Origin: Stieleria varia | Lineage (GTDB): Bacteria; Planctomycetota; Planctomycetia; Pirellulales; Pirellulaceae | Length of the DNA: 64,000 nucleotides | Direction of reading: 5' to 3' | NCBI RefSeq assembly: GCF_038443385.1 | Contig: NZ_CP151726.1 | Coordinates: 6,448,001 to 6,512,000 of the forward strand | Part shown: positions 54,262 through 62,235 of the stretch, in pieces | Numbering within the stretch: position 1 is the stretch's first letter | Layout of the letters: each line of letters starts with the position of its first letter | Notes under the pieces: generated by a model | What the model was told of the DNA's origin: nothing | Database searches by the model: none | The model's input: only the letters and a program-made list of their open reading frames with translations | Position numbers and translations under genes: made by a program

Positions 54262-56274
54262 TTACCAGTTGAAGTCAGCTCCGACGTATCCACCGTGCAA
54301 GACCAAGCAGTCATCCGCGCGAACTTGACCGGCCGAATATGCCGAGGTGTACTCGTCCGGGATCGAGCCCGGTGCTGTTGCGATGCCGCAAGCTGCCAGC
54401 AATCGATAGCCGCCGCGAATGGTCCAGCGGCAGTTGACGCGATAGCCAAGCCCCAGATCCAATTCGCCCAAACCTGCCAGCACAGCGTCTGACGTGTCCG
54501 AGTACAGGTTACCCGCACCGGCTCCTTCGGAGTTGGTGTAGGCCAGCAGGGTTTGAGTGCCCAAGCGTTGACGTACGTTGACGTCGTTTCCGTAGATACC
54601 GACTTTGCCGCCAGCGTTCAACAGGAACCGATGCCCGACACAGTAGGAAACCATGCTGCCGAATTGATAACCGTACAAGTTGTTTTCGACATCGATGTTG
54701 TGGTACAGGTCTGCACCACTATAACCTGGCATACCATCGACGTTGGCTGCCAGTTCGTACTCGTCGGTGAACTGGAACCAGCGGAAACCATGCATCGCTT
54801 GGAACTGGACTCGGCCGCTGCAAGCACGTGCCAAAGGTCCGCCTGCACCTCCGAAGTATCCGACTGCTGGCCGAGCGGGAGCACACTGGTTTCCGCATGA
54901 GTTGTATCCGCCGCACGGATCGGTACCACATGCATTGGGGCCGCAAGCATTTGGGCCGCATCCGGCACCGTAGTACCCACCGCCGCCCAAGCCGAGTCCA
55001 CCGAGACGGCTGCCGAGAGCCGGACCACAATGCCCCATGCGGCGTGCACCACCGAGACCAAATCCGACCAAGTTCGCTTCGATGCCTTGGATGTTGACGT
55101 CGCGTCGCACACGAATGTCCGTTGCGTACGTGTCGACTTGATCGTAGACCGTTTGCGGACCCGCGGGAAACGGAGCGGGTGGTGCAGCACCACGATCAAT
55201 GGATACGTCACGCCAAGCCGGCATCGTCACACGATAACCGCCTGCCGCAGCAGAAATGATTGCCATTTCACTTGCGGGATTGAAACTCATGTACCGGAAA
55301 TCCAGTCCGTAGTTTCCACATCCCAAGTAGCGACCAGCATGCACGTCGAACCCGACACCACTGGATGGATCGACTTGATCGAGGTACAGACGCGGCATCG
55401 CAGCATCGGTCGTCGCAAGAACACGGTTTGAGTTCGTGTTGAGCGAATAGAACAGGACGTTGCCGCCAGCAAACCATGGCGAAATCGGGCCGATCGACGA
55501 AACCTGTGGAGCGAACACCGCTTCTTGACCACACACCGGTTGGTCACCGCTGGGCCATGGCGCGTTCACTGCTTCGCTGAACGCGCTGCTGTAGGTCGGT
55601 GTCGCATTGCAATTGGCGCAATCTCCCGCCGGCGATGAATGAATCACCGAGTGGCCTTCCGGAATCGGCTGCTGCATCATCGGAGCGTGCTGATGGACCA
55701 TAGGAGCCGACATCTGTGGCTCCATCACGGGAGCACCATAGGTCTCCATCTCGGGTGCGCCCGTCGACGCAGGCCGAAACACGTTCTGCGTTTGCTTGCT
55801 GGGCGATCCCGCATTGGGATTGAACAAATTCCACGCGGCGGGCGGCTGATAGGCTGCTTGGTCGCTCGTCGGTGCTTGTTGGTTTGGTTGATAGCTGGAC
55901 TGATAGCCGGGCTGATTTCCCGCTACAGGATACACTGGTTGGCCAGCGGGAGCCTGCTGAGCTGGAGCGGGATTCGCTGGGGCGTATCCTTGCGGCTGCT
56001 GTGCATAACCCTGTGGCTGTTGGGAGTAACCCTGGGGCTGCTGCTGTCGGCTTTGATAAACCGGCACTTGGTAACCGGATACCGTTTGTCCGGCTTGTTG
56101 CTGCGGTGCGGCCTGCTGTGGCGGCGCCTGGTAACCGGGCGACTTATAACCGGGAGCCTGATAGCCGGATGCTTGGTAAGGCGACTGCTGATAGGTCGCC
56201 GTTTGCGCATGGGCGACGCCACATGCCGTCATACCAAGTGCAATGGCGACGTGACGCAGAAGGTTGATTCTCAC
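54262..56274 (-). CDS. BBP7-type outer-membrane beta-barrel protein with repeat-rich N-terminus
   Basis: A 670-residue exported protein. The leader ends near residue 24. Residues 25-190 are low-complexity, built from short units such as YQAPGYKSPGYQAP and QQPQGYAQQPQGYA. Residues 250-670 fit the planctomycete BBP7 family of outer-membrane barrels (SPWFAGGNVLFYSLNTNSNR, RVQFQAMHGFRWFQFTDEYE, YCVGHRFLLNAGGKVGIYG), ending in the strand HGGYVGADFNW. A Gly/Cys-rich loop (CGPNACGPNACGTDPCGG) sits in the middle. The disordered N-terminus should be periplasmic or surface-exposed. BBP7 function is not known. A strong terminator follows. Confidence 0.78.
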   Translation of the reverse strand: MRINLLRHVAIALGMTACGVAHAQTATYQQSPYQASGYQAPGYKSPGYQAPPQQAAPQQQAGQTVSGYQVPVYQSRQQQPQGYSQQPQGYAQQPQGYAPANPAPAQQAPAGQPVYPVAGNQPGYQSSYQPNQQAPTSDQAAYQPPAAWNLFNPNAGSPSKQTQNVFRPASTGAPEMETYGAPVMEPQMSAPMVHQHAPMMQQPIPEGHSVIHSSPAGDCANCNATPTYSSAFSEAVNAPWPSGDQPVCGQEAVFAPQVSSIGPISPWFAGGNVLFYSLNTNSNRVLATTDAAMPRLYLDQVDPSSGVGFDVHAGRYLGCGNYGLDFRYMSFNPASEMAIISAAAGGYRVTMPAWRDVSIDRGAAPPAPFPAGPQTVYDQVDTYATDIRVRRDVNIQGIEANLVGFGLGGARRMGHCGPALGSRLGGLGLGGGGYYGAGCGPNACGPNACGTDPCGGYNSCGNQCAPARPAVGYFGGAGGPLARACSGRVQFQAMHGFRWFQFTDEYELAANVDGMPGYSGADLYHNIDVENNLYGYQFGSMVSYCVGHRFLLNAGGKVGIYGNDVNVRQRLGTQTLLAYTNSEGAGAGNLYSDTSDAVLAGLGELDLGLGYRVNCRWTIRGGYRLLAACGIATAPGSIPDEYTSAYSAGQVRADDCLVLHGGYVGADFNW

Positions 56275-56649
56275 TGCTGGACTCCTTTTCAGTGATTAAG
56301 TCGTCGCGTCCGTGCGACGTTCTGCGATCCTTCGCAGGTGACTTTTGCTCACGGTTGAATGTGCCGGTGAGCGATCCGGCGTGCCGCTGGGCATCCGATG
56401 CCCGACACATTGAGCCGTCTGTCACTCGCGGGTCGAAATCACATCGTCTGCGAGCGAGCGGGGGGCCTGATCTGAAGAATCGACCCGACGGTAACCGGCT
56501 GAAGAATCGGACCACGGAAAATCGGCACGATCGTCCCAACCCTGGTCTCACAAACGGAACAAACCGCCATTCGGCACAACATGCTCCGTTTACTCAATCG
56601 TCAAGAATTCGCTATTGCTAGCGTCATGTTGCGGTGCTCTGACAAACCA
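56275..56649. other. Intergenic region upstream of BBP7-like gene
   Basis: No gene was seen and no repeat of the families described here. It should contain the promoter of the minus-strand BBP7-like gene. Confidence 0.4.
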
Positions 56650-56847
56650 CTAGTGCATCGTCCAGTCTTAGAACGTGGGTTCGGTAGATGAGCCGTTTTG
56701 GCGTTAGCCACGGTTTTCGTGCCACAACCGTGCCTAACGCCAAAACGGCTAACCCCAAAATCAAGTAGATGAGCCGTTTTGGCGTTAGCCACGGTTTTCG
56801 TGCCACAACCGTGGCTAACGCCAAAACGGCTAGCCCCAAAATCAAGA
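56650..56847. repeat. MITE-like repeat R2, rearranged copy
   Basis: It begins with the same CTAGTGCATCGTCCAGTCTT as R2 copy 1. The internal inverted pair (GAGCCGTTTTGGCGTTAGCC / GGCTAACGCCAAAACGGCT) is present twice in tandem. The right terminal repeat is missing: after ATCAAGACC the sequence switches to R3. It is a product of recombination between repeat families. Confidence 0.8.
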
Positions 56848-56897
56848 CCGGACGCTATCGCGTGGCGGCTGATATGCGCAGACTGTTTTCGTGCCAT
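56848..56897. repeat. Inverted half copy of repeat R3
   Basis: CCGGACGCTATCGCGTGGCG, then GCTGATATGCGCAGACTG and TTTTCGTGCC: the reverse complement of the first half of R3 at 11391-11498. It is joined directly to R2. Confidence 0.75.
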
Positions 56898-56974
56898 TCC
56901 TCGTAAGCCGTTTCACGCAAACGTGTTGCGATGACTGTAGTGAGCCAGCGTGAATAATCCGGGCTAGCGTCTGG

Positions 56975-57138
56975 ACTGCTCAAAGTTTGGTGTTGACATT
57001 GTTTTTTCAGTCCATGTTTTTGTTCCATGCATGGCAATCAAAGTGAGCCTCAGGCGCTAGCCGTGGGCCGGCACCACAATCCGCCTCAGGCCCACGGCTA
57101 GCGCCTGAGGCTCACTGGGGGCCACCAGCTGCGCCGGC
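56975..57138. repeat. Dispersed repeat R1, copy C
   Basis: The 164-bp form with a single 36-bp unit, running from ACTGCTCAAAGTTTGGTGTT to GCGCCGGC. It overlaps the last codons of the minus-strand sulfatase gene (stop at 57112), so R1 supplies that gene's stop codon. Confidence 0.85.
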
Positions 57139-58668
57139 CTTGCTGAATTGGCCCTTGCTGAATTGGCCGCTGTACATCGGGGGATTCTCTGTGTCGATCC
57201 GCTTTCCTTCCCAATACCATCCGTCAGACCGTTTGTCCAAGACACGGGCAGCGCTGTCGGGGGCCAAGGGCTCGGGATCCGCGATCACAAACTTCCTCAA
57301 TCGCTCCGCCGCCTCGGTGTACTGTGGATCGGCGATCACGTTGTTGAATTCATTGGGATCCCTCTCGACATCGTACAGTTCTTCGCTGCCGTCCGCGTAG
57401 CGAATGAATCGAAAGCGGCGATCACGTATCCCCATGTTGCCCGGGTTGTGTTCTGTGATCGCAGGACGTGACCGAGGTGTGGTCACGTCAGCGATTTGAG
57501 GTGTCAAGCTGATTCCGTCGATGTCTGCTGGCGCGTTCAAGCCTGCGAGATCAGCCAACGTCGGATAGACGTCCAACAGTTCTGCAGGTTCATCGCAGGT
57601 ACCAGGCTGGATTCCCGGTCCGGCAAAGATCAATGGCACACGCGTGGACGGCTCCCATAAAGTATTCTTGCCGGTCATTTCTTTCTCCCCCAAGTGCCAA
57701 CCGTGGTCGCTCCACAATACTATGATCGTGTTGTCTTTGAAGGGAGAACTTTCGAGCGCATCAAGAACGCGGCCGACCTGCGCATCGACGAAACTGATGC
57801 TGGCCAGATACGATCGTACGAGCGAACGGTGTTGCTGGTGATGTTCCAACCAAGTCAATCGTGGTTCGGGCAGATTCCAATGCAGAAACCAACTGAAGGG
57901 TGAGCAATCGTCGCGATCGTTCGGTTTCATCACCGGCATGACGAGGGATTCATCAGGGTACATGTCCCACCATTTTTGCGTCACGATGCAGGGAACGTGC
58001 GGCAAAAAGAAACCGACGGACAAAAAGAACGGTTTGCCATCATCGGGCAAGTCCGCGATCGCCTGCTCCGCCCAAGACGCGACGATGTAATCACCTTTCT
58101 GATTGTCTTCGTGAGGAAACACACCCCAGTCGACCAAGCGTAGGTTGCCCGCCGGAGTCTCAGGCACCAGTTTTTCTTTGGGCATGATCCCCGGTCCACC
58201 CCGCGGCCCCCATTCGTCGAACTCAGGCTCTGCCCCCGCCGGCGGTTTGCGTCCCAAGCTGTTGTGGTAGACCTTGCCAGCGGTCAACGTGCGGTAGCCG
58301 GCATTGGAAAAGTGCTGGGGCAACGAGACAACCTTTTGCAGCTCAGGCAAATCGCGAAACCAGGGTTTCAGTCCGTAGATGCCTGTGGAGGAGGGGCGTC
58401 GCGAAGTCATCAGGCTGGTGCGTGATGGGTTGCACAAAGGCGACTGGCAATGCGCGTTGCGAAAGTTGACCCCACGCTCTGCCAATCGTTTCATCGCCGG
58501 CGTTTTGGCTTGTGGATGCCCGCCCAATGGCTCGACCCAATCGTTCAAGTCATCGATGCAAATCATCAGCACGTTGGGACGTGAAGCGGTTTCGGTCTCG
58601 GCCGAATGCACAAATGTCACGTGCAACGCAAGCATCGCCGCGGCCAAACAGAATCTTGAAAACAACAT
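57112..58668 (-). CDS. Secreted sulfatase (CNPSR type), 3' end fused to repeat R1
   Basis: A 518-residue sulfatase related to iduronate-2-sulfatases (DDLNDWVEPLGGHPQAKTP). The leader ends near residue 24. The active-site motif is C79-N-P-S-R83, fully canonical, and GKVYHN and LWSDHGWHLGE fit the family. The last part, after the natural C-terminal region (WYWEGKRIDTENPP), contains a short tandem GQFSKGQFSK and then AGAAGGPQ. The last residues are encoded by R1 and terminated inside it, so the repeat probably displaced the original end. The start at 58668 is chosen because it begins the leader; five residues upstream are possible. It is monocistronic. Confidence 0.9.
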   Translation of the reverse strand: MLFSRFCLAAAMLALHVTFVHSAETETASRPNVLMICIDDLNDWVEPLGGHPQAKTPAMKRLAERGVNFRNAHCQSPLCNPSRTSLMTSRRPSSTGIYGLKPWFRDLPELQKVVSLPQHFSNAGYRTLTAGKVYHNSLGRKPPAGAEPEFDEWGPRGGPGIMPKEKLVPETPAGNLRLVDWGVFPHEDNQKGDYIVASWAEQAIADLPDDGKPFFLSVGFFLPHVPCIVTQKWWDMYPDESLVMPVMKPNDRDDCSPFSWFLHWNLPEPRLTWLEHHQQHRSLVRSYLASISFVDAQVGRVLDALESSPFKDNTIIVLWSDHGWHLGEKEMTGKNTLWEPSTRVPLIFAGPGIQPGTCDEPAELLDVYPTLADLAGLNAPADIDGISLTPQIADVTTPRSRPAITEHNPGNMGIRDRRFRFIRYADGSEELYDVERDPNEFNNVIADPQYTEAAERLRKFVIADPEPLAPDSAARVLDKRSDGWYWEGKRIDTENPPMYSGQFSKGQFSKAGAAGGPQ

Positions 58669-58976
58669 CGAGCGGTACCACACGCAGGGGGGACGAATTC
58701 GGAGGATCTGACATCACTTGCCCATGATCCTAACCGCTCGAAAAGCCGACGGCATCCTGCGGCGGGGACATTCGAGAAGATTCTGGATTTGGGGACAGAG
58801 CACCTTGGCTGGGAGCTTGGCAAAGGTCCTGTTGGCTTTTCTCGCCCGTTAGTACCAGGCCACCTCAGGACACTGTTTAACGACGACATGGCGTGCGTAG
58901 GTGACTTCGATTATTCAAGGCTTAGGGAAAGGCTCAGGGAATTGGAACGCACCGTTGTGTCGATTAAGATCTCTAG

Positions 58977-59107
58977 ATGCCTAAAATCTTTGTGTCGTAC
59001 CGACGTGCCGACAATCCACACGCTGCTGGACGGATCTGCGACCGATTGATCGACGTATTCGGAAGAGAATCGGTCTTTTATGACATTGATTCCGTTCCTC
59101 TGGGCAC
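58977..59107 (+). pseudogene. TIR-caspase gene, 5' fragment (first part of TIR domain)
   Basis: The ATG at 58977 begins MPKIFVSYRRADNPHAAGRI, the start of a bacterial TIR domain (strand A and box 1, FVSYRR). The frame runs to residue 43 (SVPLG) and then breaks in the codon of residue 44 at the insertion. Without the IS it would continue in frame into the fragment at 60367. As it stands, translation runs through the IS to a stop at 59240. A weak Shine-Dalgarno-like stretch (TTAAGATCTCTAG) lies upstream. No operon partner is seen upstream; the next gene is the divergent sulfatase. Confidence 0.9.
59098..59107. repeat. Target site duplication, left copy (CTCTGGGCAC)
   Basis: Ten bases directly before the element, repeated exactly at 60357-60366. 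A duplication of this length fits the ISAs1 family. Confidence 0.95.
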
Positions 59108-60356
59108 CAGGGCGATTGCGCCACACTGGGTAATTTGCGAAGATGAGCGAAGATTCGTGTTTGGGTCGCTGAGATGCAGTGGCTGGGCGAATCGACTCGC
59201 TCAGGATTGGCTTGATGGAACGCTCTGCTTCACTGATTGAAAAACTTAATACCGTTTCCGATCCACGACCGGGCGAGCCGATTTATCCGCTTGTCAATAT
59301 TCTCTTTATGACGATCTGTGCGGTGATCGCTGGTGCGGATGATTTCGTTGCGATCGCTAAGTTTGCCAACACAAAGAAAGAATGGTTCTCCAAGTTCCTG
59401 GATATGACCGCAGGAGTTCCATCGCACGATCGTTTCAACGCCATCCTCAATGCGGTCAAACCTGAAGAGTTTGAACCGATGCTGCTCGAATGGATCACTC
59501 AGCTTCACAAGATCACCGATGGCCAAGTCATTGCGATCGACGGCAAGACTCTTCGCAGAAGCTACGACACTGCGACCGGCAAAGCTGCCATCCACATGGT
59601 CAGTGCATGGGCGACGGCTAACCACATCAGCCTTGGACAAACGGTGGTCGATGCGAAGAGCAACGAGATCACAGCGATTCCTAAATTGCTGGAAATCATC
59701 GACGTTTCCGGAGGTTTGGTAACGATTGATGCAATGGGCTGCCAAACAGAGATCGCTGCAAAGATCGTTGACGAAGGTGCGGACTATTGCTTGGCAGTGA
59801 AAGGGAACCAACCGACACTTCACGAGGGAATCAAGGCCTTCTTCTTGGATCATCTTGAGGATGACTTTGCCCGAATCGAGGTGTTTGAACATCACACGAA
59901 GGAGACCGATCACGGACGTGTGGATGAGCGTAGCTACTACTTGTGCAAGGTTCCCAGCGATCTTCCAGACGCCAGTCGTTGGAAAAATCTCAGTGCCATC
60001 GGTATGTCGATCAACAACACGGAACGTCGAAAGGGCGACGAGATCGCAGTGCGTTATTACATACTCAGCAAAACACTTGAAGGAGAATCGTTTGCCTGTG
60101 CTGTGCGTAACCACTGGGGCATCGAGAACAGCTGTCATTGGCAGTTGGACGTGACGTTTGGCGAAGACCAATGTCGCATTCGCAAAGGTCATGGTGACGA
60201 GAACTTCAGCACGCTTAGACGGACGGCCTTAAGCTTGCTCAAGCAAGAGAAAACTGCGAAGTGTGGAGTCAAGAACAGGCGGCTCACCGCCGGGTGGGAC
60301 GATGACTACATGGAAAAGGTCGTTTTCAGTCGGTAAATCGCCGTGCAATCGCCCTG
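59108..60356 (+). mobile_element. ISAs1-family insertion sequence, complete, 1249 bp
   Basis: The ends are CAGGGCGATTGC at 59108 and its exact complement GCAATCGCCCTG at 60345-60356 (12-bp perfect, longer with mismatches). It is bounded by 10-bp direct repeats CTCTGGGCAC. It carries one intact transposase gene. It lies in the sense orientation of the TIR-caspase gene, which it splits. Confidence 0.95.
59215..60336 (+). CDS. ISAs1-family (H-repeat-like) transposase
   Basis: A 373-residue DDE transposase. D109 (VIAIDGKTLRRS), D172 (LVTIDAMGCQTEIA) and E304 (AVRNHWGIENSCHWQLD) form the expected catalytic set. The N-terminal start box DPRPGEPIYPLVNILFMTIC is the family signature. The ATG at 59215 is chosen as start because a longer frame from 59179 has no family support. 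The gene is complete and the element ends are intact, so it may still move. A 320-codon frame on the opposite strand is a shadow. Confidence 0.95.
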   Translation: MERSASLIEKLNTVSDPRPGEPIYPLVNILFMTICAVIAGADDFVAIAKFANTKKEWFSKFLDMTAGVPSHDRFNAILNAVKPEEFEPMLLEWITQLHKITDGQVIAIDGKTLRRSYDTATGKAAIHMVSAWATANHISLGQTVVDAKSNEITAIPKLLEIIDVSGGLVTIDAMGCQTEIAAKIVDEGADYCLAVKGNQPTLHEGIKAFFLDHLEDDFARIEVFEHHTKETDHGRVDERSYYLCKVPSDLPDASRWKNLSAIGMSINNTERRKGDEIAVRYYILSKTLEGESFACAVRNHWGIENSCHWQLDVTFGEDQCRIRKGHGDENFSTLRRTALSLLKQEKTAKCGVKNRRLTAGWDDDYMEKVVFSR

Positions 60357-60366
60357 CTCTGGGCAC
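60357..60366. repeat. Target site duplication, right copy (CTCTGGGCAC)
   Basis: Exact copy of 59098-59107, immediately after the right end of the ISAs1-family element. Confidence 0.95.
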
Positions 60367-62041
60367 GGACTTTCGCAAACATATTGAACGCGCTGTGTCG
60401 CAATGTGACGTCCTATTGGTCGTGATCGGCGACAAATGGCTTTCGATTTGCGATGACCACGGACGGCAGCGTCTATTTGATGAGAAAGACATGGTCAGGC
60501 TCGAGATTGAGACTGCGCTGAAGCGAGACATCAAGGTCATCCCTGTACTTGTGGGATGCAAGGAGACGCCGAAGGTCGATGAAGTTCCGCCGAGCCTCTC
60601 TGACCTGACTTTTCGTAATGCAGTGGTTGTTGTAGCGGGGGAAACATTTCGTGCCCAGCTAGATCGTTTGATCGAGGGAATCCAAGGACTTAGCGCATTA
60701 GCAGCAGATGAGCGATCGACAGACGATCGAAGCAACGAATCAAAATCCGGCAAGTTTCTCTGGCTGCTTGGCGGTGCCACGATCCTGTTTTTGGCATTGA
60801 TCCTCTGGCTACGCCCCTGGCATTGGCGTTTTGATAAGCAGGATGTCGAGCAACCTCCCACAGCGGTAGCAAGCGATGCCATCGAGGAAGAGTTACCTGA
60901 GGTTCAGTCGCTCCAAGATTCAGAGGAGATCTTACTGGCATTGCAGGACGGAATTGATCGCCAGGCAACCTTGATCGCGACCTATTTGGCTTCTGAGAAT
61001 GTTCAAGCGATTTCCGTTGATCAGAATGATCGCGATCCAAGAACGCTGTCGGAAACACTGATGGCCAATCAGATCTTTGCGTTGATGTCGGACAGCCTCA
61101 ACGCACGAGAGATTCAGGTCCAAGATGACTGTTCATTTCAGTTGGCAATGAACGTCACGATGTTGCAGGATCGCCTGCTGTTCAACACAAAGATTTTCAA
61201 TCGAGAGAATTCGTCTCAGCAGGATTTCTCGTTGACCCGGAGGGTCGGCCCACAACAGAAGGTGGCAGATCCCATTGCACAGTCTCTCAGTTCAGACACA
61301 AGCGGACGCATGTTGGCATTGGTCGTGGGAATCAATGATTTCAAGTTTTCAGAGCAGATGGGTCTGATGTATTCCAAGCAAGATGCAATTGAGTTTTCAA
61401 AACAACTTCGGCAATCGGGATATACCACAGTTACCACGTTGACAAGCGATGAGGCTAGTCTCGCCAATATCCAGGTCGCTATTGACCAATTGGCCCGTTC
61501 GGCAAACGACAACGATACTCTCTTATTCTTCTACTCGGGCCATGGATTCCAGATCGATGACCAGAGATTTGTGATGCCTCAAGACGGACAGGTTGATGAC
61601 CCGAGATCTCTACTCCCCATTACTGACATTAATGACCGCATGGCATCGTCCAAGGCGAAGAACAAACTGTTGATGTTAGATGCATGTGCGGTGGGGTCGT
61701 TCGAAAGAAATACCAGAGGCATTTCTGTGAAACGTTCCGCGAGCAAACCAGATTTGTCTAGTCAGCTCGGCTTATCGATGCTGCTTGCATGTAGTGAAAT
61801 GCAGGTCAGTTACGAGGCAGCGGAACTCGGGCACGGTGTGTTCACGTATTTCATCGTTCAGGCATTCGATGGTAGCGGCGATTCAAACCGAGATGGCAAG
61901 CTGTCTCTCTACGAATTGGGCAGTTTCGTTTCAGACCGGGTTGAGTCTTATACGCAATCAAAGTTTTCCGCGAGCCAAACACCCTACTTTCGACATGACG
62001 GAGGCGATTTCATTGTCGGAAAGTTAGGCTCCAGTGAATGA
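60367..62041 (+). pseudogene. TIR-caspase gene, 3' fragment (rest of TIR, membrane helix, caspase-like domain)
   Basis: Joined to 58977-59107 with one copy of the target duplication, this gives an exact 601-residue frame. TIR (1-155) carries E90 in MVRLEIETALKRDIK, aligned with the catalytic Glu of NAD-cleaving TIR enzymes (SARM1 E642 by pattern). A membrane helix lies at 174-191 (FLWLLGGATILFLALILW). Residues 195-345 are a linker region of unknown fold. A caspase-like (peptidase C14) domain from about 357 has the GIN motif, H436 (FFYSGHGFQIDD) and C484 (LLMLDACAVG). The combination suggests NAD depletion plus proteolysis as an abortive-infection response. In the present state an in-frame ATG at 60263 inside the IS could start a protein lacking the first 43 residues. 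Confidence 0.88.
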
Positions 62042-62235
62042 ACAACTTCCGGGGAGGAACAACTTCCGGGGACAACTTCCGGGGACACTGCACTTTATCG
62101 AGGGCTGACGGTGCCACCTCAGGTGATAAAGAGAACATTCGCCCAAAACCATTGGCGAATGAGTCCCATCACGTCAATCAACACAAGCAAAGCCCCACCC
62201 GTGAGAGCCCAGGATTGCGCCCCCCTTGTTGATGA
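62042..62235. other. Intergenic region with short tandem AACTTCCGGGGA units
   Basis: Three copies of AACTTCCGGGGA follow directly after the stop of the TIR-caspase gene (about 62044, 62061 and 62074). Sequence with GCCACCTCAGG comes next, a string also present upstream of the gene at about 58859. No gene was seen. It may be the remnant of a small repeat element flanking the defence gene. Confidence 0.5.

Noticed and set aside
59230-60192. 320-codon minus-strand open frame inside the ISAs1 element
   Set aside because: Antisense shadow of the transposase, which carries the full catalytic set.
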